Source: MTP4 sp052056915 (GTDB taxonomy: Archaea > Halobacteriota > Methanosarcinia > Methanosarcinales > Methanosarcinaceae). From it: a DNA stretch of 64,000 bases. Of this stretch, positions 17,428-26,419 are shown piece by piece. Positions within the stretch are counted from its first letter, which is position 1. Every line of letters begins with the position of its first letter. The notes under the pieces are model-generated. The model was not told where the DNA came from. It made no database searches and saw only the letters and a program-made list of their open reading frames with translations. The position numbers and the translations under genes are program-made. The stretch spans positions 558,001-622,000 of the forward strand of contig NZ_CP195119.1 in NCBI RefSeq assembly GCF_052056915.1, given 5' to 3'.

Positions 17428-20343
17428 ATGAATTGTTGTAGAAGAACCCGGATAAACAATCATAAAATATTTTGCCTGGCAGCAGTAACAATCCTCCTAT
17501 TAATAAACAGTGGCACTTCGGTGGCATCAACTATTTTCGTAAGTCCCGGAGAGTCGATCCAGGCTGCAGTAAACAATGCCTCTCCCGAGGACACGATCAT
17601 CGTGAGAGACGGAACATACAATGAAAATATTTTGGTAAACGTGGAAAACCTGACGATACGATCCGAAAATGGGCCTGACTTTACCACGGTCCAGGCTCTG
17701 GTCTCCGAAAAAGACATATTTAAAGTCACGGAGAATTCCGTAACGATCAGTGGGTTTCACATAACCGGAGCTACCAGAAATAAATGCGGCATCTATCTTT
17801 TTGAAGTTGAAGAGTGCAACATTCAAAATAACAAAATGTCGAACAACTTCAATGGTATCAATCTGATATCTTCGAGTAACAACACACTTGAAAATAACAC
17901 GGCATTTAACAACTACTACGGAATCTATCTGCAATTTTCGATCAGCAACACACTTGAAAATAACGTAGCAGATTCGAACTACTGCAACGGCATCTCTCTA
18001 TCTTCTTCGAGTAACCGTAACATGCTTTTAAACAACAAGGTAGATTCAAGTAGTTGCAAAGGTATCTGTCTATGCTCTTCCAGTAATAACAAGCTTGAAA
18101 ATAACACCGCATCGAACAACGCGGATGGCATCTATATAGAGTCTTCAAGTAACTATAATACACTTTCAAACAACACTGCGGATTCGAACAACTTTTATGG
18201 AATTCATCTTTATTCTTCGAGAAGCAACACACTTTCAAATAACAAGGCATCTAATGGTTATTACGGTATCTATTTAGAAGATTCAAGCAATTATAACACA
18301 CTTTCAGACAATAGGGTATCAAAAAACTACTATGGTATTTGGCTGTATTATTCTTGTGGCAGTATTCTTTCTGGAAACCTGATGCAGGACAACAGGTACA
18401 ATTTCCATGCAGGTGACAACCATCTGGCCACCAACATTATCTGTAATAATAACAGCATAGAAGGAAATCCAATCTATTATCTTATTGGAGTTTCAGATCT
18501 TGAAATCAATTCATCTTCAAATGCAGGGACAATATACCTTGTTGACTGTAAAAATGTCACTATTAAAGACCTGATTATTGAAAATACAGGGGTAGGTATA
18601 TACCTTTATAATACTACGGACTCGAAACTGGACAACAACAGTATTATGGAAAATTGTTTGGGCATCTATCTATCTTCTTTGAGCAATTATAACATGCTTG
18701 AAAACAATAAAGCAGATTCGAATAAGGACTGCGGCATCTCTCTGTATATTTCCAGCAACAACACGTTGATCAATAACACAGCAGATTCGAACGACAACTA
18801 CGGCATCCACCTGTATTCTTCCAGCAACAATATGCTTTCAAACAACACAGCATCGAACAACTATCGCGGCATCTTTCTTTCTTCTTCGAACAGTAATGCA
18901 CTTTCAAACAACACAGTAAATTCTAACGACAAAAAAGGTATCTCTCTTTTTTCTTCGAGCAGCAACACGCTTAAAAATAACATCGCATCGAACAACGAGT
19001 ACGGCATCTCTCTTTATTATTCGAGCAGCAACATGCTTTTCCTTAATGATCTGCTGGATAATTTGGTTCAGATAAGCGGAGATGAAAATAATATCTGGAA
19101 CAGTTCAGAACCCGTAAAATACCTCTACAAAGGGAAAAAGCAGACGAGCTATCTCGGAAATTACTATTCGGATTACAGCGGAGCGGATGCGGATGAAAAC
19201 GGAATTGGAGATACTCCTTATGAATACGACATCTATCCCCTGCTGGTTCCTTCCTACAGTTATGTCCTGCTTGCTCCCGACAGCGAGGCTCCGGAAATCA
19301 GTATTGGAGTCGGGGTAAACCCCGGAACCTTGAGTTTCAAGCTTAAGCCTGGTACTCAGGAAGAACAATTACTATACGTGATTAACACTGGCAGTGAAGC
19401 TGCAGATTGTGAAATCCGTATAGATAATTCTTTAGGTGAGGGCTGGTTCACTGTATCTCCATCTTCCTTCAACTTGGAGGCAGGGGAAATCAAAGAGGTT
19501 AAAGTAATACTTACTTTACCCTCTTCTGTCAAAGCCGATGCAGCCTGTAAGATCCTGGTCGTGCCAACTTCAGGAACTGAAGTGATGGCCGGGGTCAAGG
19601 TTCCGGTTTACATTGATGTAGTTACCTCAACTTCCAGTGGCAGTGGCGGCTCATCCGGCGGAGGCGGAGGCGGTGGCTCTCCCGAACCTGCCAGTAACGT
19701 TGAAGCCAAAGAACTTTCCCAGCAGTTCGTAACAAGCGGCAACCAGGCAAGGTTTGATTTCCCGGAAGGTGTCACCTGCGTCTGCTATGTAGCGTTTGAT
19801 GCAAAGAGGACTTTTGGCAGGACCTTTACCACCATCGAAATGCTCAAAGGCAAATCCGCCCTTGTGAAGGAACTTCCAGCTGGAATAGTCTACAAAAACG
19901 TGAACATCTGGGTTGGAAACGAAGGCGTTGAAAGCCCGGAAAACATCGGAAATGCAGTGATCGGGTTCAGAGTTGAAAAAGAATGGCTCGAATCTAACGG
20001 TGTTGATGAAAATGCCGTTCTCCTTTACCGGTACAGCGGTGAAGAGTGGAGTGCTCTCGTTACCCGAGTTACCGGGGATGATGAAAACTTTGTGTACTTT
20101 GAAGCCGAAACCCCCGGCTACTCCCCGTTTTCGATAGTTGCCAGCCAGGTAGAAATAACGGTAAAAGAAGATTCGAAGGTTTCTGAAACTACGGGTAATC
20201 CTGTTGATGCGAAAGTTGAAAATAATACTTCCGAAGCCGCCACTGAAGGTGGAGAGGAAAAAGCTCCCGGCTTCGGAGCAGGCTTTGCTCTGGCAGGAAT
20301 TGTGTGTGTCCTCTGTGTTTTGCGGGAAAAGAAACACAGCTAA
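17428..20343 (+). CDS. secreted beta-helix surface protein with PGF-pre-PGF domain
   Basis: Cell-surface protein of 971 residues, paralogous to the product of 13075-15642. ATG follows AAGGAATCCCC. Order: signal peptide (FCLAAVTILLLINSGTSVAS), beta-helix of two blocks (about residues 35-310 and 330-560) of the NosD type, the shared LNDLLDNLVQISGDENNIWN block, a beta-sandwich domain (about 625-735, EAADCEIRIDNSLGEGWFTV), a Gly/Ser linker, then a domain matching the PGF-pre-PGF type (GNQARFDFPEGVTCVCYVAF to SPFSIVASQ). It ends with a Glu-rich stalk and APGFGAGFALAGIVCVLCVL, a PGF-CTERM sorting signal. Likely lipid-anchored in the S-layer after archaeosortase cleavage; ligand unknown. Confidence 0.9.
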   Translation: MNCCRRTRINNHKIFCLAAVTILLLINSGTSVASTIFVSPGESIQAAVNNASPEDTIIVRDGTYNENILVNVENLTIRSENGPDFTTVQALVSEKDIFKVTENSVTISGFHITGATRNKCGIYLFEVEECNIQNNKMSNNFNGINLISSSNNTLENNTAFNNYYGIYLQFSISNTLENNVADSNYCNGISLSSSSNRNMLLNNKVDSSSCKGICLCSSSNNKLENNTASNNADGIYIESSSNYNTLSNNTADSNNFYGIHLYSSRSNTLSNNKASNGYYGIYLEDSSNYNTLSDNRVSKNYYGIWLYYSCGSILSGNLMQDNRYNFHAGDNHLATNIICNNNSIEGNPIYYLIGVSDLEINSSSNAGTIYLVDCKNVTIKDLIIENTGVGIYLYNTTDSKLDNNSIMENCLGIYLSSLSNYNMLENNKADSNKDCGISLYISSNNTLINNTADSNDNYGIHLYSSSNNMLSNNTASNNYRGIFLSSSNSNALSNNTVNSNDKKGISLFSSSSNTLKNNIASNNEYGISLYYSSSNMLFLNDLLDNLVQISGDENNIWNSSEPVKYLYKGKKQTSYLGNYYSDYSGADADENGIGDTPYEYDIYPLLVPSYSYVLLAPDSEAPEISIGVGVNPGTLSFKLKPGTQEEQLLYVINTGSEAADCEIRIDNSLGEGWFTVSPSSFNLEAGEIKEVKVILTLPSSVKADAACKILVVPTSGTEVMAGVKVPVYIDVVTSTSSGSGGSSGGGGGGGSPEPASNVEAKELSQQFVTSGNQARFDFPEGVTCVCYVAFDAKRTFGRTFTTIEMLKGKSALVKELPAGIVYKNVNIWVGNEGVESPENIGNAVIGFRVEKEWLESNGVDENAVLLYRYSGEEWSALVTRVTGDDENFVYFEAETPGYSPFSIVASQVEITVKEDSKVSETTGNPVDAKVENNTSEAATEGGEEKAPGFGAGFALAGIVCVLCVLREKKHS

Positions 20344-20845
20344 AGATCGGTGCTTTCGTAAAAAACAGGCATAGGTCTTGTGCAAAAGTGAGGGAATGTT
20401 TCAGGCAGGAAGAACTTCAGTCCTGTCTGGGAATTTTCCTGATCAGCCGGGGCAAATTATGGTTCCCAGATTCTGTTGAATGATTTCTTTGATCCAAAAA
20501 ACCGTTTTTCTTGAAATGAGATAGGAAGCCTCCGCCAGCTTGCCTGGCGGCCCTCTTCGAAATAATAATTAGAAGATTTAAAGTAATACGACCGCGGACT
20601 TTTTTTAAAATATTAATCTATTTTTTGTCAGTGTACATAGTTTTACGCCGTCTTTTTTGCTTTCTCCTCCTTTTCAATTTTCATTTGGAAAAGCCGGAAG
20701 CCTTTGGCTTCCGGGACAAGAACAACTCAATGAGGCTAATATGGTTAAGTCGGTTTTCATCTTGGAGTTTTTCAGGATTTTCGCGGTTACGTAAGAGGTG
20801 CAGACAATATTCTGAAAACGAACGGTTAGCTGGTCAAATATAAGC
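20344..20845. repeat. dispersed two-block repeat element
   Basis: Block 1 (about 20490-20560): AAACCGTTTTTCTTGAAATG, then a perfect hairpin CCGCCAG-CTTGC-CTGGCGG (20532-20550) followed by CCCTCTTCG. Block 2 (about 20600-20760): TTTTTTTAAAATATTAATCT, a hairpin GGAAGCC-TTT-GGCTTCC (20696-20712) and GGGACAAGAACAACTCA. Block 1 matches 15770-15825 nearly base for base; block 2 matches 22660-22820. Both lie downstream of a plus-strand gene. No coding sequence. Confidence 0.7.
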
Positions 20846-21694
20846 TTATAATTTTGCCCCGCAGCGCTTGCAATAATTGGCGTCACTGTCATTTCCTTCA
20901 AAACTGCAGTTCTGGCACACCCTTCCACCAAGGTATTTCCTTGCATAGGTGATCTCGGATGTGACAATACCTGTCGGGACCGCTATGATGCTGTAACCTA
21001 TTATCATGATAATCGATGCCAGGGCCTGTCCGAGATTCGTTTCGGGGACTATGTCCCCGTAGCCTACGGTGGTAAGGGTTATGATTGCCCAGTAGATGCT
21101 CCGGGGTATGCTGGTAAACCCACTATCTGCCCCTTCAATAACGTACATCAGGGAGCCCAGTATCACTACCAGGTTCAAAACCGTAAACAGGAAGAGGGTT
21201 ATTTTCCGCCGGCTCGCACTCAAGGCTCTTATCAATAAATCCGCTTCACCCATGTACTGGGCAAGTTTGAGCACCCTGAATACCCTGAGTAACCGTAAAC
21301 TCCGGATCACCAGCAGGTACTGGCTGCCCGGCAGCATAAGGCTAAGATAGGTAGGGAGAATTGCCAGCAGGTCTATGATACCGAAGAAACTCGTAGCATA
21401 TCGAATGGCCCGGCCAACACAGATCAAACGTAAAAAATACTCCACTGTAAACATTATCGTGAAAATCCATTCCAGGGTATGGAACAAATCACCATATCTA
21501 ATCGCAATGCTGTTTACGCTGTCGAGCATAACAACAATAACGCTCAGCAGGATGGTGAGAATCAGGATTTCATCAAAAAGCTTTCCTGCGGGGGATTCTG
21601 CTTCAAATATTATTTTATATAAGGTATTTCGCCAGTTATCGTAAGGCGGCCTATTTTGCGGGTTACTTTTCACTGAAGCAGCCATTGTTAACAT
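20846..21694 (-). CDS. voltage-gated-type potassium channel with C-terminal zinc ribbon
   Basis: Membrane K+ channel of about 282 residues. Six membrane helices: S1 near 44-62, S2-S3 with LEWIFTIMFTVEYFLRLICV and FGIIDLLAILPTYLSLML, S4 with regularly spaced Arg (VIRSLRLLRVFRVLKLAQYM), S5, then the pore loop TLTTVGYGDIVPE with the selectivity filter, and S6 (ASIIMIIGYSIIAVPTGIVT). This is the KvAP-like plan. After S6 a short cytoplasmic tail ends in CQNCSFEGNDSDANYCKRCG, a zinc-ribbon with two Cys-X2-Cys pairs, unusual for such channels and a possible metal or redox switch. It stands alone, downstream end facing the repeat element. Confidence 0.92.
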   Translation of the reverse strand: MLTMAASVKSNPQNRPPYDNWRNTLYKIIFEAESPAGKLFDEILILTILLSVIVVMLDSVNSIAIRYGDLFHTLEWIFTIMFTVEYFLRLICVGRAIRYATSFFGIIDLLAILPTYLSLMLPGSQYLLVIRSLRLLRVFRVLKLAQYMGEADLLIRALSASRRKITLFLFTVLNLVVILGSLMYVIEGADSGFTSIPRSIYWAIITLTTVGYGDIVPETNLGQALASIIMIIGYSIIAVPTGIVTSEITYARKYLGGRVCQNCSFEGNDSDANYCKRCGAKL

Positions 21695-22025
21695 CCATGC
21701 AGCAAGGTTTTGATAAGCAATTTAAGTTTTAAATTTTAAGCTTTTGAAGATGAACTTATTCCGCAGCATCTTACAAAGCAGTTACGTCTATCTATGTTTC
21801 ACAGGGTAATATGTATTTTCTTGCAGTGGATTTTCCCTAAGGAGAGTTCCTTAAAGAGAGCATTGCATTAAATGAAACATGTGCATTAATATAACGAAAG
21901 TGATATAGTATATCCTGTACTTATATAATATCTTAAGCAACCTGGCTTCTGTGATGATTTCCAATTTCGTTTGAAGAGGTGTTCTTCTGAATGGAAACTC
22001 GGCGGTAAAAAATCTTGGAATAGGG
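21695..22025. other. divergent promoter region, with possible lost ATG
   Basis: Gene-free space between the channel and a small membrane protein. ATATAGTATATCCTGTACTT near 21900 gives TATA-like sequence. At 21991 an ATG behind GAGGTG opens the right protein but meets a stop after five codons; one added A in the AAA run would join it to the frame of the next gene. Confidence 0.4.
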
Positions 22026-22208
22026 TTGACAGTGACAGGTTTTGTCCTGCTGCTGGGCTATGCCCTTTATAACTTTTTTACCATAGAATCCAGCCTGATT
22101 TTTAAAATTTCTATCGGGGCAATTGTAGCAGGTATAGGGCTGGCTTTATTAGCCCTGGTTATGGAAAAAATGACTGTTGAGGATAAGGAAATTGAAAGAA
22201 AATACTAG
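22026..22208 (+). CDS. two-helix small membrane protein (start uncertain)
   Basis: About 60 residues with two membrane helices (TGFVLLLGYALYNFFTI and FKISIGAIVAGIGLALLALV) and a charged tail. The given start is a TTG; the frame is open back to 21975 (GNSAVKNLGIG), with no ATG. An ATG at 21991 preceded by a good GAGGTG site would fit if one A were missing from the sequence just after it, so the gene either starts at TTG/CTG or has a start-proximal frameshift. It ends 8 bp before the YbjQ gene, on the same strand, and is surely in its operon. Function unknown. Confidence 0.55.
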   Translation: MTVTGFVLLLGYALYNFFTIESSLIFKISIGAIVAGIGLALLALVMEKMTVEDKEIERKY

Positions 22209-22216
22209 GTGAAAAC

Positions 22217-22537
22217 ATGATTATCGCAACCACAGATACAATAGCAGGAAAGGAGATCGTACATACCCTTGGAATGGCCCGCGGCAGTACCATTCAGGCC
22301 AAGCATATTGGCAAGGATATCATGTCAGGCCTGCGCACCGTCGTAGGAGGCGAACTGACAGAATACTCACAGATGCTCGAGGAGGCAAGGGAAAAGTCAA
22401 TCAACCGTATGGTGGCGGATGCCGAAAAGATGGGAGCTGATGCCGTTGTGAACGTCAGGTTCATGACCTCCATGGTAATGGCAGGGGCAGCCGAGATCCT
22501 TGCATACGGAACAGCTGTTAAGATAGTGAATAAGTGA
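22217..22537 (+). CDS. YbjQ/DUF74 family protein
   Basis: A 106-residue cytoplasmic protein of the YbjQ (UPF0145) family, which forms pentameric rings of unknown function, sometimes called heavy-metal binding. Signatures: IIATTDTIAGKEIVHTLGMA at the N-terminus, the GLRTVVGGELTEYSQMLEEA centre, and GADAVVNVRFMTSMVMAGAA near the C-terminus. GTGAAAAC precedes the ATG. Second gene behind the small membrane protein. Confidence 0.9.
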   Translation: MIIATTDTIAGKEIVHTLGMARGSTIQAKHIGKDIMSGLRTVVGGELTEYSQMLEEAREKSINRMVADAEKMGADAVVNVRFMTSMVMAGAAEILAYGTAVKIVNK

Positions 22538-22659
22538 TAAGGATATTCATTCTTCCTGAGGTAATAACTAAGTATATCCTCAATAAATGTTCAAGGGATA
22601 GAAACCCCGTTTTTCCGAAAGGAAAAAGAGTGATTTATGTAGCATGGGTAAGGACTGCT

Positions 22660-22822
22660 TTTAAATATTAATCTACTTTTTGCTACTATGTGCAGTCTTG
22701 TACTGTAACTTATACTTTTTAATTATTTTTCATTCAGTTTCTATTTTTAATTCTGGAAAAGCCAGACTGCGTCCGGGACAAGAACTACCCGGGAAGGCTA
22801 TTCCGGTTAAATCGGCTCAGTT
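22660..22822 (+). repeat. dispersed repeat, block 2 copy
   Basis: TTTTAAATATTAATCTACTT, then GGAAAAGCC, GTCCGGGACAAGAACTACC and a TTCCGGTTAAATCGG end, parallel in order and spacing to 20605-20765. The central hairpin is eroded in this copy. It lies downstream of the YbjQ gene on the same strand. Confidence 0.55.
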
Positions 22823-22991
22823 AGGAAATTTTGCAGTTCAAAGGCCTGCTTTTTTCTGAGTAAACTATTCTATCGGACCCTTTTTGACCCTGTTCAGGAT
22901 ATCGGTACCCTCAGCTCAGGGAAGTGAAAAGTTAGAAAAGGAGGAAAATGAAGGTGCAGCAACGGTTTGCAGGGTAATTTCAGGATGGTTA

Positions 22992-23033
22992 GGGCCCCTG
23001 CCCTTGCAAAACAGGGGCCCTTTTACTTTTTCC
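22992..23033 (+). terminator. GC-rich hairpin plus T-run
   Basis: Perfect 9-bp stem GGGCCCCTG / CAGGGGCCC (22992-23000 and 23012-23020) with an 11-base loop, followed by TTTTACTTTTT. It lies between the YbjQ gene (plus) and glutamine synthetase (minus). The T-run supports termination of a plus-strand transcript. A nine-codon reading frame with a strong GGAGG site sits just before it (22949-22978), perhaps by chance. Confidence 0.6.
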
Positions 23034-23097
23034 GGCAGGAAAAAGAAAAAAATATTCGTTTTTTAAGGTTCGTTTTTAGTCGTTTTGACTATCGTGA

Positions 23098-24618
23098 TCA
23101 GGCGCAGTGGATGTGTGCATCCACAAGGGCCTTGATTTCGTCATTCTTACCGTAGAGCTTCTCGCTGAGCTGGTAGTCGTCAAAGGCCTTGAGGTCGGCT
23201 GCGACACCTTCGAGCATACCCTCGGTGAAGACATCGTACTGCATGAAGACATCTTTCTGTGCTATCAGGGTTTCAGCGGATTCCCAGCAGGAGGCAGGGA
23301 GGTGGTCGAGCTTGTCAAGAGTATCCTTGTGCTCTTCTTCGAAGATGTTCTTGTTGCTGATGTAGAGCTCTTCGGCATTTTTGAGGCCGTTTTCCATCTC
23401 GAGACCGTGCCGGGCACCGACACAGAGAGCTGCGAGGAGACCGTAAACGTCAGCGGAACCGTCGGCTGCGCGGAATTCGTAGGTCTGCTTGCCGGAGTAG
23501 TCCTTGAGGTCTTCTGCGTAGTTCGAGTTTGCCTTTGTGATCATCTTGCTGGCATCGCCTGCCCAGCCGAGGGGCACACGGATAAGAGCGGATCTGTTCC
23601 TGTCTCCCCAGCAGATGTTGGTTGGAGCTTCCTGGTGTGGGACAAGCCTGAGGTAGGAAGTAGGCACCTTATTTCCGAAAGCTGTGACTCCACCGGCAAC
23701 GTCGAGGATACCTGCAATAACCTTCTTTGCAGCATCGGTCAGTTCTCCGTTTTCGATCATTACGGGCTTGCCGTCTTTTGTGAGCTTCATGTGGATGTGG
23801 AGCCCGGTTCCTGCCTTTCCAACGGTGATCTTCGGGGCGTAGGTGATCTTTACACCGTACTGCTGGCCGATCATCCTGAGGATCCACTTTGCGATAATGA
23901 GGCGGTCAGCGGAGTCTTCGATGTCAGTTGTCTCGAACTCGATTTCGTTCTGCTCGTAGTAGAACTCGTCATCGGTGAAGTTCCCGACTTCGGAGTGCCC
24001 GTACTTGATAAGTCCGCCTGCTTCGGCAATGGCCATTAAGGCATCCTTCCTGAGCTGTCCGAACTTGGTGAAAGGACCGTCTTCGTGGTATCCTCTCTGG
24101 TCTACTGCAGGAAAGTCCATGTCAACTGCTTCCTTGTCACAGATGACGTAGTACTCGAGCTCGCCCATTGCCTGGAGGTCGTAGCCGGTCTTTTCGTTAA
24201 GGACCTGGCGGGCCTTCTTCAGAACATTTGCGGGGTCGCTTGCGAGGGGATTTCCGTCTTTGTCGAAGTAGGAGCAGAGGATGTCAAGGGTCGGGATTTC
24301 TTCGAACGGGTTCACAAAAGCTGTGCGGTACTTGGGGACGACGTAGAGGTCGCTTGAACCGGCTTCGATGTAGGAAAAGAGGCTGGACCCGTCCACCCTT
24401 TCTCCGGTGGAAAGGAGGTTGTCAAGGTGCTCTTCGCTGGTGATAACGAAGTTGAGGGCCTTAAGCCTTCCGTCTCCGCCAACATAGCGGAAGTTGAGCA
24501 TCTTGATGCCGTTTTCTTTGATGAACTTGATGATATCGTCCTTGGTGAATTCTGTTACTGGTTTCTTGAGGTACTGTACCAGTCTGTTCGGGTTGAGTTC
24601 TACAGATGATGTTTTCAT
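23098..24618 (-). CDS. glnA: glutamine synthetase family protein
   Basis: ATP-dependent ligase of glutamate and ammonia (or a divergent relative). About 506 residues from the ATG at 24618, which follows GAAGGGATAAT; the longer frame adds 14 unlikely residues. Motifs: DGSSLFSYIEAGSSDLYVVP (N-domain), ELEYYVICD and EIEFETTD (metal and glutamate binding), GKAGTGLHIHMKLTKDG (ATP region, HIH), RLVPHQEAPTNICWGDRNRS (active-site Arg) and YEFRAADGSADVYGLLAAL. It is longer than the roughly 445-residue enzymes of the I-alpha type and several motifs differ, so it may be a second or specialised GlnA. TATA at 24761-24771 implies a leader of about 115 bases with two hairpins. Confidence 0.85.
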   Translation of the reverse strand: MKTSSVELNPNRLVQYLKKPVTEFTKDDIIKFIKENGIKMLNFRYVGGDGRLKALNFVITSEEHLDNLLSTGERVDGSSLFSYIEAGSSDLYVVPKYRTAFVNPFEEIPTLDILCSYFDKDGNPLASDPANVLKKARQVLNEKTGYDLQAMGELEYYVICDKEAVDMDFPAVDQRGYHEDGPFTKFGQLRKDALMAIAEAGGLIKYGHSEVGNFTDDEFYYEQNEIEFETTDIEDSADRLIIAKWILRMIGQQYGVKITYAPKITVGKAGTGLHIHMKLTKDGKPVMIENGELTDAAKKVIAGILDVAGGVTAFGNKVPTSYLRLVPHQEAPTNICWGDRNRSALIRVPLGWAGDASKMITKANSNYAEDLKDYSGKQTYEFRAADGSADVYGLLAALCVGARHGLEMENGLKNAEELYISNKNIFEEEHKDTLDKLDHLPASCWESAETLIAQKDVFMQYDVFTEGMLEGVAADLKAFDDYQLSEKLYGKNDEIKALVDAHIHCA

Positions 24619-24650
24619 TATTATCCCTTCTTTTTTGATTAGAATATAAG

Positions 24651-24771
24651 CAGTATTCAAAGCCTCATTTCAATACTGAATATTCTTCAGGCCGATGGTT
24701 CCCACATCGATCAGTTATTTGTGATTCTTGCCTGTAGGAAGTAGTTAACTGCTTGGTGACTATATATACTT
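24651..24771 (-). promoter_or_regulatory. glutamine synthetase promoter and structured leader
   Basis: On the minus strand: TATA-like AGTATATATAG (24761-24771), then in the leader a hairpin CGATG-TGGGAAC-CATCG (24693-24709) and another CAGTATT...AATACTG (24651-24678), just ahead of the ribosome binding site. The first hairpin shares GTGGGAAC and ATCGG with the RNA candidate at 35808-35905. No perfect copy of the remembered NrpR operator was found. Confidence 0.4.
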
Positions 24772-25234
24772 TTCATTTTTTACTTTTTAGCAATGATTAT
24801 CTATAATTATAAGGAAAACAGAAGATGCTTATCTAATATATAAAGATTTAGCAAATAATATATGAAAAAATATTTAGTTGGGGCATGGAATTGGGGAAAT
24901 GTATTTATGCCAGACCCCTGGAACTAAAAATTTTTATGTATGGAGATTAATTCTCTCGAAGCTTTCCGAATTAGGAATTATATAGGATGCAGTAGTAAAT
25001 TCTTAGAAGGACATTGCTTGCAGTCCGGCCGAATAACAATTGAAATGACAATTGTATAGTTTGGATGGAATCAGCTCATGTGAAGACATTTCACGTGAAG
25101 ACATTTCATGTGACACCGGTTAAGGTGAAAACATGGAAAAGCACCGGCTTCCTGCTACATTTCCTTGAATGGCAACCTGAATGCCTCACTGCTTTTTGGC
25201 CGGAGTACTGTTCCGGAAAATGGGGGAATAAGAT
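24772..25234. other. divergent region between glnA and fprA
   Basis: AT-rich, without a gene. Near 25074-25118 a short direct repeat GTGAAGACATTTCA occurs twice. The fprA promoter should lie here; no confident operator is seen. Confidence 0.35.
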
Positions 25235-26419
25235 ATGGAAAGTTATTACGTACCTGAAATTGCTGATAATGTATTCTGGGTAGGGGCAAAAGACTGGAAC
25301 CGCCGTCTCTTTGATGCCCTGATCCCTCTTCCGGAGGGCACCAGCTACAATTCGTATCTGGTGAAGGGCACGGAGAAAACCGTTCTTATCGATACCGTGA
25401 ACCCGGGGTTTGAGAAGGAATTCGTGGAAAAAATCAATAAAGTAACCGAGCTCGAAAAGCTCGACTACCTTATAATGAACCATGCCGAGCCTGACCACTC
25501 CAATGCGATCCGTTTCATCATGGAAAGAGCCCCGAAAGCCGTGCTTGTCACCACGAAAAAGGGAATAGGGATGGCCAGGAATTACCATGAGATCCCGGAT
25601 GAGCGGGTAAAAATCGTTGGGGACGGAGACCTGCTCGAGCTAGGGGGAAAGACCCTCAGGTTTATTGAAGCCCCCTGGCTTCACTGGCCTGAGACCATGT
25701 TCACCTATCTTGAAGAAAATAAAATCCTATTCTCCTGCGACTTTTTCGGGGCTCACACCGCCCAGGGCGTTTATGACGAGGACATCGAAGACCTGATACC
25801 CATGGCCAAGCGCTATTTCGGAGAGATCATGATGCCTTTCAGTAAGATGGGGGCAAAGGCGCTTGAGAAAATAAAGGACCTTGAAATCCGGGTCATTGCC
25901 CCCAGCCACGGGCCAATGTACAAAAACCCTGAAAGGATCCTGGGACCTTACCGGAAATGGACAGCGGGAGAAAGCGAAAAGAAAGCCCTCGTCGTCTACG
26001 CCAGCATGTGGGGCTCCACGGAAAAACTGGTTCGGGAAATGGCCGAAACCCTGCTCTCAAAAGGCATTGACGTCCGCCTGTACAACCTTGCAGGCTCAGA
26101 CCTTGGGGACCTTGCCCGGGAACTCGTGGACAGCCGGGCCGTGGTGCTAGGGAGCCCGACAGTCCTTGGCGGGATGCACCCGCTTGCCCTGCAGGGGGCT
26201 TATCTGGTAAAAGCTTTCAAACCACCCATCAAGTATGGGGTTCTTCTCGGCTCCTACGGCTGGGGTGGAGGTGCCCTGAAACAGGCAGCTGAAATGCTGG
26301 CCCCGACAAAAATCGAAGTTGTGGGAACGCTCCAGGTGAAAGGGGCTCCGAAAGAAGAGGACCTTAAGGAAGTACAAAGAATAGCCCTGGAACTTGCGGA
26401 AAAGATGGAAGAACAATAA
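25235..26419 (+). CDS. fprA: F420H2 oxidase / flavodiiron protein
   Basis: Reduces O2 to water with electrons from coenzyme F420H2, protecting the methanogen from oxygen. 394 residues: a metallo-beta-lactamase-like domain (1-245) with the diiron ligands in NHAEPDHSNAIRF (near residue 84), SCDFFGAH and APSHGPMYK, then a flavodoxin domain (250-394) opening with ALVVYASMWGSTEKLVREMA, the FMN phosphate loop, and LLGSYGWGGGALKQ. ATG follows GGGGGAATAAGAT. A hairpin repeat element lies 145 bp downstream. Family assignment is firm; choice of F420H2 as donor is inferred from the organism type. Confidence 0.94.
   Translation: MESYYVPEIADNVFWVGAKDWNRRLFDALIPLPEGTSYNSYLVKGTEKTVLIDTVNPGFEKEFVEKINKVTELEKLDYLIMNHAEPDHSNAIRFIMERAPKAVLVTTKKGIGMARNYHEIPDERVKIVGDGDLLELGGKTLRFIEAPWLHWPETMFTYLEENKILFSCDFFGAHTAQGVYDEDIEDLIPMAKRYFGEIMMPFSKMGAKALEKIKDLEIRVIAPSHGPMYKNPERILGPYRKWTAGESEKKALVVYASMWGSTEKLVREMAETLLSKGIDVRLYNLAGSDLGDLARELVDSRAVVLGSPTVLGGMHPLALQGAYLVKAFKPPIKYGVLLGSYGWGGGALKQAAEMLAPTKIEVVGTLQVKGAPKEEDLKEVQRIALELAEKMEEQ

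Noticed and set aside
19651..20385. 244-codon frame antisense to the second beta-helix gene
   Set aside because: Covers the conserved PGF-pre-PGF domain in sense; shadow.
22949..22978. Nine-codon leader peptide with a strong GGAGG site before the terminator at 22992
   Set aside because: The next gene is on the other strand, so attenuation makes no sense; probably chance.
23107..24039. 310-codon open frame antisense to glutamine synthetase
   Set aside because: It mirrors a strongly conserved gene on the other strand; codon use of the sense gene keeps it open. No site or family.
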